This document shows positions 15,596-24,302 of a DNA stretch of 64,000 nucleotides, piece after piece (the stretch's first letter is position 1; the number at the start of each line of letters is the position of its first letter). The notes under the pieces were generated by a model. It searched no databases, was not told the origin of the DNA, and saw only the letters and a list, made by a program, of their open reading frames with translations. The stretch comes from DASUPK01 sp963782345. Its GTDB lineage: Bacteria; Actinomycetota; Thermoleophilia; Solirubrobacterales; 70-9. The stretch spans positions 372,001-436,000 of the forward strand of contig CAWAJF010000007.1 of NCBI GenBank assembly GCA_963782345.1, in the 5' to 3' direction. Both the position numbers and the translations under genes were made by a program.

Positions 15596-16148
15596 GCGAC
15601 ACGTACTCGCCGCTGCGAGTGTCGACCCGGACCCGCTCGCCCTCCTCGATGAAGAGCGGGACCTGCACGACCACCCCGGTCTCCAGCGTGGCGGGCTTCG
15701 TGCCCCCGCCGGAGGCGGTGTCGCCCTTCAGGCCGGGATCGGTCTGCGTGATCGCCAGGTCCACGGCGCTCGGCGGCTGGGCGCCGGCGGGACGCTCGTC
15801 GACGAACAGCAGCTCGACGTCCGAGTTCGGCGGCACCCACTTCAGCGCTTCGCCGACGATCGACTTCGGGATCTCCACCTGCTCGTAGCTCTGGTTGTCC
15901 ATGAACACGGCCGCCTCGCCGGAGTCGTAGAGGAACTGCATCTTCCGGTTCTCCGTGCGGACCGGCCGGAACTTCTCCCCCGCCTTGAAGGTCTTGTCGA
16001 TCACGGCGCCGTCGTCGACGCGCTTCAGCTTGGAGCGCACGAAGGCGCCGCCCTTGCCGGGCTTCACGTGCTGAAACTCGACGATCCGGAAGACCCTGCC
16101 GTCGACCTCGATGTGGGTGCCGTTCTTGAACTGGTTCGTACTGATCAA
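15588..16148 (-). CDS. efp: translation elongation factor P
   Basis: A 186-residue three-domain tRNA mimic that rescues ribosomes stalled at polyproline. Domain I begins ISTNQFKNGTHIEVDGRVFR and carries the loop PGKGGAFVRSK, whose lysine is the usual modification or contact residue; domains II and III include QFLYDSGEAAVFMDNQSYEQ and the C-terminal VQVPLFIEEGERVRVDTRSG. The start is taken as TTG 16148, giving the normal EF-P N-terminus and length; an upstream ATG (16214) would add 22 residues without family match. In many actinobacteria efp directly follows pepP/pepQ; here pepP is 20 kb away and a metal ATPase lies upstream instead. No yjeA/epmA-like modification gene is in the window. Confidence 0.93.
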   Translation of the reverse strand: MISTNQFKNGTHIEVDGRVFRIVEFQHVKPGKGGAFVRSKLKRVDDGAVIDKTFKAGEKFRPVRTENRKMQFLYDSGEAAVFMDNQSYEQVEIPKSIVGEALKWVPPNSDVELLFVDERPAGAQPPSAVDLAITQTDPGLKGDTASGGGTKPATLETGVVVQVPLFIEEGERVRVDTRSGEYVSRA

Positions 16149-16249
16149 GACGGAGAAGGCTACGGCGTCGCGCGATCGAGCGAGGTCGCGCCGGTCGACG
16201 GACGATGGAGACATAGCGGACCCAGTCGAGGAGCAGGATCTCCCGACGA

Positions 16250-18157
16250 TCAGTCCCGCAGAGCGCGCAGTGCGTTCAGGATCACCGCCACGTCGATTCC
16301 CTCCTGCAGCAGCGCTCCGGCGACTGGTGGGATGTAGCCGAGCGCCGCGAAGCCCATGGCGACGAAGCTGAGTCCGAGTCCGGCGAGGACGCTCTGGCGC
16401 GCAATCGCCAGCGAGCGCCTGCCGATGCGAACGGCGTCGACCACACGATCGATGCGATCGACGGCAATCACCGCGTCGGCGGTCTCCGAGGAGACGGTCG
16501 CGCCCACTCCCCCCATCGCGATGCCGACATCCGCCAGGGCGAGCGCGGGCGCGTCATTGACGCCGTCGCCGACCATCACCACCCCGCCGTCCTCGGTCAG
16601 CTCGCGAGCCTGGCGGACCACGTCGATCTTCTCTTCGGGTGAGCATTCGGCGAACACCTGATCCACCCCGACCGCCTCGCCGACGGCCTCACCGACGGCC
16701 TTCCGATCCCCGGTGACGAGTGCAATGCGCTCGACCCCTGCGGCCCGGAGCGCGGCGGTCAGCTCATTGGCGTCATCGCGCATCCGGTCGGCCATCAGCA
16801 CAGCGCCCGCCAGCTCGCCGTCCACTCCGATCAGCACCCTCGCCAACCCCGGCTCGGACGACTCATCGATGAGCTGGGCTGCGCCATCGACCCCAGAGAT
16901 GCCGCGCCGGCGCAGCCATCCGCTGCTTCCAACCGCGACGCGGTGTCCGTCCACCAGGCCCGCGATCCCCTGTCCCGGCTCCTCGACGACCTCCTCGGGA
17001 AAGGTGAGCTCGATTCCGCGCGACTCGGCACCGTGGACCAGGGCCTCGCCCAGCACGTGAGCTGAGAGCTGATCCACCGAGGCGGCCAGCTTCAGCAGCT
17101 CCTCGTTGGCCAATCCATCGGCGCTGCTCACGCGCTCGATCTCGGGACGCCCGTGCGTCAGCGTCCCCGTCTTGTCGAACAGAACGGTGCGAGCGCGTCC
17201 AAGCTTCTCGATCGTCCCGCCGCCCTTCGCGACCACTCCGCGCCGAGCGGCTCGCGAGACGCCGGAGATCAGCGCGACCGGCGCGGCCAGAATCAGCGGG
17301 CAGGGAGTCGCCACGACGAGCACGGCGAGCGCCCTGACCGGGTCGCCGCTCAGCGCCCAGGCCGCACCGGCCACCACCAGCGTGACGGGCAGCAGGACTG
17401 CCGCGTATCGGTCTGCCATCCGGACGAACGGGGCGCGCTGGGTCTCCGCGTCCCGAACGAGCCCCACGATGCCGGCGTAGGCACTTTCGGCCGATGTGCG
17501 TGTGGCGCGAAGGTCGAAGGCCTCGCCGGCGTTCACCGTGCCGCTCGACACCGTCGTCCCGCGCGAGTGCGAAACGGGCAAAGGCTCCCCGGTGAGGGTC
17601 GACCCGTCGACCACCGCGGTCTCGCTCTGCACGGCTCCGTCGACCGGGAGGACCTCACCCGCACGGACCAGGATCCGATCGCCCACCCGGACCTCCTCGA
17701 CCGGGACCTCCTCGAGCTTGTCGCCCCGGCGCCTGTGCGCGATCCGCGGGGCACGCTCCAGCAGCGCAGTGAGCTCGCGTCGTGCACGCCGCCCTGCAGC
17801 CGCCTCGAGCGCGTTGCCGCCGCTCAGCATCAGCGCGATTACCGCGCCCGCCAGATACTGCCCGAGCGCCAGCGCGCCGGCCATCGCCACCAGCGCGATC
17901 GCGTCGACCCCGACGTCGCCCCGCATCACGCTGCGAACCACCGACCAGGTCAGCGGAATGAGCGCCAGCGCGATCGCTGCCGCCCAGACCAGGTCACCCG
18001 TATCGCCGGGCTCGAAGATATGGATGACACCGCCGAGCGCCAGCGCGAAGAGGATCAGCCCCACCTCGACCTGCGGCTCGGAGATTCCGAGCGACGGCGC
18101 TCGCGAGCGCAGGCTGCCGAATCTCCGTTCGCGCGGTGTGCTCAGTTCATGCGGCAC
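16250..18157 (-). CDS. P1B-type heavy-metal ATPase with a TPC membrane motif
   Basis: A 635-residue P-type ATPase expected to pump a transition metal across the membrane. All core motifs are present: LTGEPLPVS in the actuator domain, phospho-Asp in FDKTGTLTHG, the hinge GDGVNDAPALA, and the membrane metal motif ATPCPLILAAP. TPC in place of CPC places it nearest the P1B-5 group (the rhizobial member Nia exports Ni/Fe); substrate assignment from this alone is tentative. There is no N-terminal HMA domain and no C-terminal hemerythrin domain. The usual P1B 'HP' dipeptide appears to read HV (QLSAHVLGEAL), an oddity. Start ATG 18157 precedes PHELSTPRERR; it might begin later. It lies just upstream of efp, and a hydrolase remnant lies behind it. 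Confidence 0.88.
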   Translation of the reverse strand: MPHELSTPRERRFGSLRSRAPSLGISEPQVEVGLILFALALGGVIHIFEPGDTGDLVWAAAIALALIPLTWSVVRSVMRGDVGVDAIALVAMAGALALGQYLAGAVIALMLSGGNALEAAAGRRARRELTALLERAPRIAHRRRGDKLEEVPVEEVRVGDRILVRAGEVLPVDGAVQSETAVVDGSTLTGEPLPVSHSRGTTVSSGTVNAGEAFDLRATRTSAESAYAGIVGLVRDAETQRAPFVRMADRYAAVLLPVTLVVAGAAWALSGDPVRALAVLVVATPCPLILAAPVALISGVSRAARRGVVAKGGGTIEKLGRARTVLFDKTGTLTHGRPEIERVSSADGLANEELLKLAASVDQLSAHVLGEALVHGAESRGIELTFPEEVVEEPGQGIAGLVDGHRVAVGSSGWLRRRGISGVDGAAQLIDESSEPGLARVLIGVDGELAGAVLMADRMRDDANELTAALRAAGVERIALVTGDRKAVGEAVGEAVGVDQVFAECSPEEKIDVVRQARELTEDGGVVMVGDGVNDAPALALADVGIAMGGVGATVSSETADAVIAVDRIDRVVDAVRIGRRSLAIARQSVLAGLGLSFVAMGFAALGYIPPVAGALLQEGIDVAVILNALRALRD

Positions 18158-18239
18158 GAGGGCACAGCCTCTCGGCTTCAGGCGGAGAGCCGTCGGATAG
18201 AGCGGTGGACCGGATCGCGCAGTGCCTTCTCACGGGGAT

Positions 18240-18422
18240 CGTCGAACATATGGCAGTGTCCTCGTTCCACGGGTCGTCCCCGGTCGGGGTGCGACGGCCT
18301 CACCACAGGTCCACCACCTTCTCCCCCCGCCAGGACGCGGCGACGGCGGCCCCGATCTCACCGCGCGCGGCGAAGTTGCGGTCGAACTCGTCACGTACGT
18401 CTTCGAACCCCGGGCGACCCAA
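18240..18422 (-). pseudogene. N-terminal fragment of a beta-lactamase-family serine hydrolase
   Basis: The minus-strand frame beginning at TTG 18422 reads GRPGFEDVRDEFDRNFAA, then GEIGAAVAASWRGEKVVDLW, then TGA (18300-18302), then GRRTPTGDDPWNEDT. This is the start of an EstB/CubicO-type serine hydrolase, where relatives have a pattern like VVDLWGG...W.EDT before the S-x-x-K active site. The TGA replaces the first glycine after DLW, and similarity ends around 18240 before any catalytic residue, so this is a truncated remnant. A 23-codon frame (MFDDPREKAL..., 18178-18249) follows in another frame and may be part of the same debris. The 276 bases from 18423 to 18698 hold nothing recognisable. 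Confidence 0.6.
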
Positions 18423-18698
18423 GGCTTATGGCCCGATGTGTGCTGAGCGACTTCGGTGCGCATGCATCGACGGTATGTGGGGCGGCAATGGCCGCCATCG
18501 GTGTCGTCCCCTGACCGGCGCTCCGTGGCGGGCACGTACCTCCCGCAGGTCCGATCAGGTCGCGAAATCGCCGCTGCGATATGTGGAGGCACGCTGCGGC
18601 GATGCCCTGGCGAGTTGATCATGCTCTATGCGGGTGTGCCGGCCGCCGGGGCGATCGCCGGGCAGCAGGCCTCACTCTTCGGCCGAGCCGGAGGCGGG

Positions 18699-19517
18699 CT
18701 AGCTCTCTGCGACGTCGCGGCGCAGAAAGACGAGTCCGGCAGCGATCAGCGCGGGGATGCCGTAGAGGGCGCAGACCCAGAGGGAGCGGAGGATCGGATC
18801 CCAGTCGGTCGGCGTGCGGAGCAGTCCCTGCCAGGCGCTGAACTGAGTGCTGAGCAGGTAGGGATGAAGTCCACCGAGGCCCGGCAGGATTGCCACGAGC
18901 TGAAGCAGCAGGGAGAACATCAGCGTGCCGACGATCGCCGCGCCGCTGTTGCGGAAAACCGTGGAGAGCAGCAGCCCGATGCAGGCGATGGCCAGGATCG
19001 GCAGCAGGTAGACGAGAAGGCTCGCTCCGACGAGGACCAGGCCATGGGGGGCTGAGACGATGGTCCCGGAGAGAGTGGTGACCGAGTTGAAGCCGGAGGC
19101 CAGGACGCCCGCCCCGGTAGCGACCACCCCGGCGATCGCGATCGCAACTATCGCGTAGGTCATCGCGGCCAGCGCCTTTCCACCGAATATCTGATGGCGC
19201 TCGACCGAGCGGGTCAGGATCATCTTCAGCGTGGCGTTGCGATCCTCGCTCGCGACGATGTCTCCCGCCACCAGGGCGGTGATCAGCGGGAAGAGCCAGA
19301 TTGATCCAAAGAGCAGCAGGACCAGGGGAACGGCCAGGCCCGTGTCGTGGACGTATCGCCCGAAGGCGACGTCGTTCGGACGGCCGCCTCCGGTGACCAG
19401 CGCGACCACGAAGATGATCGGGACCGCCGCGGCCGCGCCGAGCCCCAGGTACGTGCGCTTCTGCGCGCGCAGCTTGCGCAGCTCCCAGCGGTAGACGGTG
19501 AGGACCCCGTGTTTCAC
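18699..19517 (-). CDS. ABC-2 type transporter permease
   Basis: A 272-residue membrane protein, the permease of an ABC-2 exporter. It has a short cytoplasmic start (YRWELRKLRAQKRTYLG) and six membrane helices, among them PLVLLLFGSIWLFPLITAL, AIVAIAIAGVVATGAGVLA and LVYLLPILAIACIGLLLSTV. The stretch DIVASEDRNATLKMILTRSV is typical of ABC-2 permeases (NosY/CcmB-like fold). Its ATG overlaps the stop of the ATPase gene by four bases. Three genes (LolA-like, ATPase, permease) form one operon, so the substrate could be a lipid or lipoprotein-associated compound; this is inference only. Confidence 0.88.
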   Translation of the reverse strand: MKHGVLTVYRWELRKLRAQKRTYLGLGAAAAVPIIFVVALVTGGGRPNDVAFGRYVHDTGLAVPLVLLLFGSIWLFPLITALVAGDIVASEDRNATLKMILTRSVERHQIFGGKALAAMTYAIVAIAIAGVVATGAGVLASGFNSVTTLSGTIVSAPHGLVLVGASLLVYLLPILAIACIGLLLSTVFRNSGAAIVGTLMFSLLLQLVAILPGLGGLHPYLLSTQFSAWQGLLRTPTDWDPILRSLWVCALYGIPALIAAGLVFLRRDVAES

Positions 19518-20479
19518 GCCGCCGCCTCGACTTCGTCGGCGGCCGCCGCCATCTCCGGCTCACGGGACGCCCCCTCGGTGAGCTGGAAGAAGACCTCCTC
19601 GAGCGAGGCCTGTCGTGGGGTCAGCTCGAGGATCGCCGCGCCCGCCTCAGCGAGCGCGCCCGACAAGGCGCCGACCGCGTCTTCGCCCTCGGCCTTGAAG
19701 GAGAGCCCGTCAGGGTGGCCGCGCTCGACCTCCCCGATACCGGGGCGCTCCTCGCAGATCCGCGCGGCGATCGCGTCGTCCTTGGTCCGCAGCCGATAGC
19801 GGATTCCCGCCCTCGCCCTGAGGTCCTCGAGCAGGCCCTCGTAGGCGACCCGGCCCCCGCGAATGACCGCGACCCGGTTGCAGAGCTCCTCCACCTCGGG
19901 CATCAGATGGCTTGAGAGCAGAACGGTTATCCCGCGTTCGGCCAGATCGCGAACCAGCTCGCGCATGTCCCGCATCCCGGCTGGGTCGAGCCCCGTGGTC
20001 GGCTCGTCGAGAAGGAGGAGCTTCGGGTTGCGCAGGAGGGCCGAGGCGATCCCAAGCCGCTGCCGCATACCGTGCGAGTAGCCCTTGACCTTGTCCTTCG
20101 CCCTGTCGCGGAGATCGACGGCGTCCAGCACCTGGTCGATCCTCCCGGAGCCATCGCCGCCATCGAATGCCGCGCAGAGCTCGAGGTTCGCCCGGCCGCT
20201 CAGGTACGGATAGAAGCTCGGCGCCTCGACGAAGCCTGCGACCCCCTCGAGCGCGCTCACGCCGGCCTGCGGATCCCTTCCGAAGATGCGTACCGAACCC
20301 GAGGAGGGGCGGATCAGCCCGAGCATCATGCGCAGCGACGTGGTCTTGCCCGCGCCGTTGGGGCCCAGATATCCGAAGACGTCGCCCCGGTTGACCGTCA
20401 GGTCGACGTCGTCGACCGCCAGGATCTCCCCGTAGCGCTTGACGAGCCCGCGGACCTGGATCGGCGGGGCGTCCGGCAT
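19514..20479 (-). CDS. ABC transporter ATP-binding protein (ABC-2 exporter, CcmA-like)
   Basis: A 321-residue ATPase powering the ABC-2 permease encoded next. Walker A is GPNGAGKTTS, the signature YSHGMRQRLGIASALL, Walker B LLLLDEPTTGLDP and the switch His lies in LLSSHLMPEVEEL. The C-terminal extension (about 225-300) is the DUF4162-like tail common in this class, with the ending QASLEEVFFQLTEG. It starts one base after the stop of the LolA-like gene (20480) and overlaps the permease start by four bases. The tail also ends with an Ala/Glu-rich run. Confidence 0.92.
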   Translation of the reverse strand: MPDAPPIQVRGLVKRYGEILAVDDVDLTVNRGDVFGYLGPNGAGKTTSLRMMLGLIRPSSGSVRIFGRDPQAGVSALEGVAGFVEAPSFYPYLSGRANLELCAAFDGGDGSGRIDQVLDAVDLRDRAKDKVKGYSHGMRQRLGIASALLRNPKLLLLDEPTTGLDPAGMRDMRELVRDLAERGITVLLSSHLMPEVEELCNRVAVIRGGRVAYEGLLEDLRARAGIRYRLRTKDDAIAARICEERPGIGEVERGHPDGLSFKAEGEDAVGALSGALAEAGAAILELTPRQASLEEVFFQLTEGASREPEMAAAADEVEAAA

Positions 20480-21677
20480 CTAGTGCAGATCGCGCGCGGC
20501 CGCCTCGGCGGTCGCCGACGGCACCGAGCCGAGCACCGTGTACTCGACGCCGCCGCGCTCGAAGCGGACCATCGTTCCCAGCGGCGTTGCGAGCTCCTGC
20601 CCCTGGATGCCATCGATCGACACAGTGGGCAGGGTCACCTGACCCTGGTCGCCGTTCGAGGAGGTCGGGCTGCGCCCGTCGCTCGAGCACCGCCATGCCG
20701 CTGAGCCCCTGACCGTAGGTGACCAGCGCGCCCTTGCCCTTTTCGCCCTGGATCAACCTGACCTCACCACGCTGCATGCCGGCGAGCGTGTCTGGCGCGA
20801 CCAGCGGGAAGCCGACTTGACTCTGCACCGGGCCGACCCCAGTCACCGGCGCCGAGCCGGCGTCCGCACCCGAGCCGGCAGCCGATGGGCTCAGGTCGAC
20901 CACCGTCGCGTCCGAGGGCGGGCTCACGTCGAAGACCGACGAGTCAACGGGGCCGTAGGTGATGTCGGTGGCCTTCAGCTCGAGGACCGGCGCGCTGTCG
21001 CCCTTCGCATAGACCGCCGCGCGGAGCGGCGTCCCGTGAACCGCGTCCCAGGCGAGCTCCGCTCCGCCGACCAGCCCGCCGTTCTGCTTCGGCTCCACCC
21101 TGACCGTGTAAGTCGGCTGCCCCGCCACGTCGGAGGGCTCGGCCCCGCTCACGAGGGCGTGGTTCATCAGCCTGTCGATCGCCTTCTTCACCTGGTCGAG
21201 CGAAGGGGGTCCGTCGTGCGACGGCTCGGAGCCGTCCGCGCCACGACCCTTCGGAAGAGTGGCTTCGTAGACGGTGTTGCTCTGCGAGTCGAAGACGGAC
21301 ACCCTGTGCCCGTCGCTGAGAACCTGGGTATCGCCGCTTCCGCCGTCGCCGGCCGCATCGGCCTGGAGCTCGAGCCGGAGGTGGCCGTCCGAGGATGCCC
21401 AGAAGCGTCCCGACGCGCCGCTCAACAGCGGGCTCCCGCCCCGGATGTCCGAGTTGTTGACCAGGTGGTCGGTGAACTGGAGCCGCCCGCTGACGCCCTG
21501 CGCGCCGGGTGCGGCAAGCGCGTCGTGCACCGCCACGGGGAGAGGCTCCGAGGGAGGCTTAGGCCCGCCGCCCGTCGCGGCCATCGCCAGCGCCCCGGCG
21601 CCGACCGCAACTCCTACGGTCGCCGCAAACAGCGCGACCAGGCGGCGAGTGGATATGCGACGCAGGAACTTCACCAT
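20480..21677 (-). pseudogene. LolA-like secreted or anchored protein with a +1 frameshift
   Basis: An exported protein with an N-terminal membrane segment (VALFAATVGVAVGAGALAMA) and a LolA/LppX-type beta-sheet domain (GVSGRLQFTDHLVNN, GRFWASSDGHLRLELQAD, GHRVSVFDSQSNTVYEATLP, GQPTYTVRVEPK). The frame is lost after GMAVLERRAQ. Removing one G of the GGG at 20667-20669 restores it as PTSSNGDQGQVTLP through RFERGGVEYTVLGSV to a stop at 20480, directly against the ATPase start; the corrected length is 398 residues. That the repaired frame ends exactly at the operon junction argues the protein is real and the shift is an error or recent. Start is ATG 21677, or GTG 21695. Its role beside an ABC-2 exporter (lipid or lipoprotein handling) is inferred. 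Confidence 0.7.
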
Positions 21678-21783
21678 CCAAAAGGCTACGCCCACTGTCT
21701 AAGGATTTTCTGACGATCTGAAGGCCGGCCATCGTGCCTTCGCGAAGCCGTGCATCAACGCGAGACATAGGGGTACTCTCATT

Positions 21784-22074
21784 GTGGTGAACAGCTTCGT
21801 GGCCTTCCTCTCTGGCGGCGCCCTGGAGGGCGCATTGGCCATCTTCTTCCTTTCAGCGCTTGGGAGCGCACTCTTCATCGGCCTCGTCCTCTGCTCGCGC
21901 CGCTTCGATGTCGATCCTGGAGCCGACACGGATGACGGAAACGGGGGCGGCGGCGGCGATCCTCGGCCCGGCGATCCCCGTGCGCCACTCGCCTCCATAG
22001 AACCGCCACTAGGGGAGATCCGGGCAAGTCGCGTGCGATCGCGCCGGCCGCGACGGGCGTCAGTGACACGCTGA
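21784..22074 (+). CDS. small single-pass membrane protein
   Basis: A 96-residue protein starting at one of two adjacent GTG codons (21784/21787). Two hydrophobic stretches (FVAFLSGGALEGALAIFFL and LGSALFIGLVLCS) are followed by a polar tail rich in Asp, Gly, Pro and Arg. No family is recognised. It lies between the divergent LolA-like gene and ctaB, on the ctaB strand, so it may be an accessory of the oxidase cluster. An AGGGG sequence sits about 12 bases upstream. Confidence 0.4.
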   Translation: MVNSFVAFLSGGALEGALAIFFLSALGSALFIGLVLCSRRFDVDPGADTDDGNGGGGGDPRPGDPRAPLASIEPPLGEIRASRVRSRRPRRASVTR

Positions 22075-22170
22075 GCCCTCTCGACGCGATTGACAACCTG
22101 CTGAGCTGGCGAGATACTTGCTCCCGTCGGCGTTTCGTCCAGGACTCAAAGATCAGTCAAGGAGGCTGAC

Positions 22171-23439
22171 ATGGGTCGGGAGCAGAGCTTCGTTGCGATC
22201 CGAGCGCGAAAGGCGTCTGCCGGCGAAGCGGCTCCGGGAGCTTGGCTGCGGCTAGCTGCGCTGGCTGCGGCCGCGGTGACGACACTCGTCGTGATGAGCG
22301 GATCCGTTGGTCTCGGGCTGCCCCACAGGGCGCTGGGCATCCTTGCTGTGCCGCCGCTGGTCGCCGTCGTCGTGGCCGGAGCGGGCGCTCACCGTCGCCT
22401 GCTGGTCATTTCATCCAGCGCGCTCGCACTGCTCGGCGCGGAGAGTGCCTTCGGCATCGTGGTGAGTCTCTCGGGGCAAGCGGGCTGGGCTTCCGCGCTG
22501 CACCTCGTCTTCGCGGCATTGACGCTGGCCGCCGTCTGGCTGACTGCCGCGGCATCGTTCCAGGGAGAGCACGTGCCGGCGGGTGCCTGGAGGGATTACG
22601 TCACCCTGACCAAGCCGCGCATCATGGTCCTGCTGCTGATCACGGCGGCCGCCGGAATGTTCGTCGGTGCGCAGGGGGTGCCGGATCTTTGGCAGCTGGC
22701 CGCCGTGCTCGTGGGCGGAGCGCTTGCCTGCGCGGGAGCCAGTGCGCTCAACCACTACCTCGATCGCGACATCGACGGGCTGATGGGAGAACGGACTGCG
22801 AGCCGCCCGATCGTCGCGGGCCGCCTGACACCCCCGCGCGCGCTCGAGTTCGGACTCGTGCTGTCTGCGTTCTCATTCGTCCTGCTCGCCAGCCTGACCA
22901 ACGTTCTCGCTGCTGTCCTTGCGCTGGTGGGAAACCTCTTCTACGTGCTCGTCTATACGAGCTGGCTGAAACGCTCCACGGTCCAGAACATCGTCATCGG
23001 CGGGGCCGCCGGTGCGGTTCCCCCGCTGGTCGGCTGGGCTGCGGCCACGGGCAACCTGACGTTGCCTGCGCTCTTCCTCTTCCTGATCATCTTCCTGTGG
23101 ACGCCCCCACATTTCTGGGCGCTGGCGATGCTGATCAAGCGGGAGTACGCGGCGGCCCGAATACCGATGCTGCCGGTCGTCTCGGGCGACGCCGCAACGT
23201 CGCGCCGAATCCTCGGGTATTCCTTCCTGCTCACCGCCGCGACGGTACTCCCGTTTCTCTGGCACGTCGAGGGCGTCGCCTATTTGGCCGCCGCCCTCAC
23301 GTTGGACGCCACGTTCGTGCTTCTGGCACTGGGTCTCGCCCGGAGACCCAGTGCCGCGCGCGCGGTGCGCGTCTTCCACTTCTCTCTGCTCTACCTCGCG
23401 GTTCTCTTCGCCGCGATGGCCGTCGACGTCGCGGTCTGA
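22171..23439 (+). CDS. ctaB: heme O synthase with N-terminal CtaA-like half
   Basis: A 422-residue integral membrane prenyltransferase that adds the farnesyl group to protoheme IX, giving heme O for the aa3 oxidase encoded divergently nearby. The CtaB part starts at about residue 140 (YVTLTKPRIMVLLLITAAAG) and has the first Asp motif NHYLDRDIDGLM followed by RTASRP, the YTSWLKRSTVQNIVIGG loop and WTPPHFWALAM. Residues 25-135 add four helices (including GWASALHLVFAALTLAAVWL, with a single His) that resemble one half of heme A synthase CtaA. Similar N-terminal extensions are known in actinobacterial CtaB. A strong AAGGAGG precedes ATG 22171. No full-length ctaA is in the window. Confidence 0.92.
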   Translation: MGREQSFVAIRARKASAGEAAPGAWLRLAALAAAAVTTLVVMSGSVGLGLPHRALGILAVPPLVAVVVAGAGAHRRLLVISSSALALLGAESAFGIVVSLSGQAGWASALHLVFAALTLAAVWLTAAASFQGEHVPAGAWRDYVTLTKPRIMVLLLITAAAGMFVGAQGVPDLWQLAAVLVGGALACAGASALNHYLDRDIDGLMGERTASRPIVAGRLTPPRALEFGLVLSAFSFVLLASLTNVLAAVLALVGNLFYVLVYTSWLKRSTVQNIVIGGAAGAVPPLVGWAAATGNLTLPALFLFLIIFLWTPPHFWALAMLIKREYAAARIPMLPVVSGDAATSRRILGYSFLLTAATVLPFLWHVEGVAYLAAALTLDATFVLLALGLARRPSAARAVRVFHFSLLYLAVLFAAMAVDVAV

Positions 23440-23448
23440 CTCGGGTGG

Positions 23449-23664
23449 CTACGAGCGGGAGTAGACGGGCGTCGCTCGGACGCGACCCCTGCCCCGATCC
23501 GCGCGCTTGGTGCGTCTGCGCCGGGTCGCCCAGTGCGCTCCAGGAACCTGCAGTTCGCGGGGCTCGCTACGCAGGCGCAGCGGCACACTCATCGTCGCTG
23601 CCAGTAGGGCGAGCAGGCCCACTACCAACACAGCGTTCAAGATCAGTACAAGTGCCATTGACAA
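23449..23664 (-). CDS. small membrane protein with basic tail
   Basis: A 71-residue protein with one membrane helix (MALVLILNAVLVVGLLALLA) and an Arg/Lys-rich C-terminus (ATRRRRTKRADRGRGR). The start is probably TTG 23664: AAAGGAGG lies eight bases before it, while the ATG six bases later would be too far from the site. The gene is convergent with ctaB and separated by about 120 bases from the TlpA gene, the end of the oxidase operon. Function unknown. Confidence 0.5.
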   Translation of the reverse strand: MSMALVLILNAVLVVGLLALLAATMSVPLRLRSEPRELQVPGAHWATRRRRTKRADRGRGRVRATPVYSRS

Positions 23665-23786
23665 CTTGATCGCCTCCTTTCGCTCTTGGCTCTCGCTTTC
23701 GGCCTTATCTTGGGTTGCAGGGTGCCCGATCAAGCTAGGACGAAACTAAGTAGTCCGTGTGGATTTCCTAAGAGAGAGCGGCCGGT

Positions 23787-24296
23787 TCAGCCCGCTGCGT
23801 TCAGAGCCTGGCGGACGCTCTGGGCCGTCTGCGGTCCCCGGAGAACCTCGCTGATCGTGCCGTGCGAGTCGAGGATGAAGGTGGTCGGCAGACCGATCAG
23901 GCCGTAGCGCTGGCCGATCACGCCGTCCTGATCACGGAGGTTGGGGTACGTCATGTCGTGCTCGCGGATGAACGCCCGACCCGAATCGAGGCCATCCGTC
24001 CAATCCACGCCGATCACCGAGGCGCTCCGGCCCAGCTCCCGGCTGAGCCGCTCGAGATCCGGCGCCTCGCGACGACAGGGCTCGCACCAGCTTGCCCAGA
24101 AGTTGATCGCCGCCGGCCTGCCATGCAGGGAGGCCACCTTCACCGCCGGGGGCACGAGCACGCTGGTGGGCAGCTGCGGCGCCTTTCTTCCCGTGCCCGA
24201 ATCGGACGTCCCGCTGAGCAGCTCGGCGACGACCAGAACCACCACCGCCGCCGCCACGACAAGCACGATTCTCAGCCGGCGAGGGACTCGGGGCAT
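23787..24296 (-). CDS. TlpA-like membrane-anchored thiol-disulfide reductase
   Basis: A 169-residue thioredoxin-fold protein held outside the membrane by an N-terminal helix (LRIVLVVAAAVVVLVVAELL). The active site is NFWASWCEPCRREAPD (Cys71, Cys74), with the cis-Pro in IGLPTTFILDSHG. In TlpA-type proteins the reduced thiols keep SCO and CuA cysteines in the right state for copper loading; the neighbourhood of two SCO-like genes and coxB supports that job here. It starts six bases after the SCO gene stop and closes the oxidase operon. Confidence 0.88.
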   Translation of the reverse strand: MPRVPRRLRIVLVVAAAVVVLVVAELLSGTSDSGTGRKAPQLPTSVLVPPAVKVASLHGRPAAINFWASWCEPCRREAPDLERLSRELGRSASVIGVDWTDGLDSGRAFIREHDMTYPNLRDQDGVIGQRYGLIGLPTTFILDSHGTISEVLRGPQTAQSVRQALNAAG

Positions 24297-24302
24297 CTCC
24301 CG

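Noticed and set aside
18178..18249. 23-codon frame MFDDPREKAL...
   Set aside because: Too short, no ribosome binding site, and next to the decayed hydrolase; possible but not supported as a gene.
18405..18425. tRNA-like TTCGAACCCC near 18402-18411
   Set aside because: The surrounding sequence does not fold into a tRNA and encodes the serine-hydrolase fragment.
18423..18698. Regulatory RNA or metal sensor gene before the P1B ATPase
   Set aside because: No conserved structure, start or domain could be recognised.
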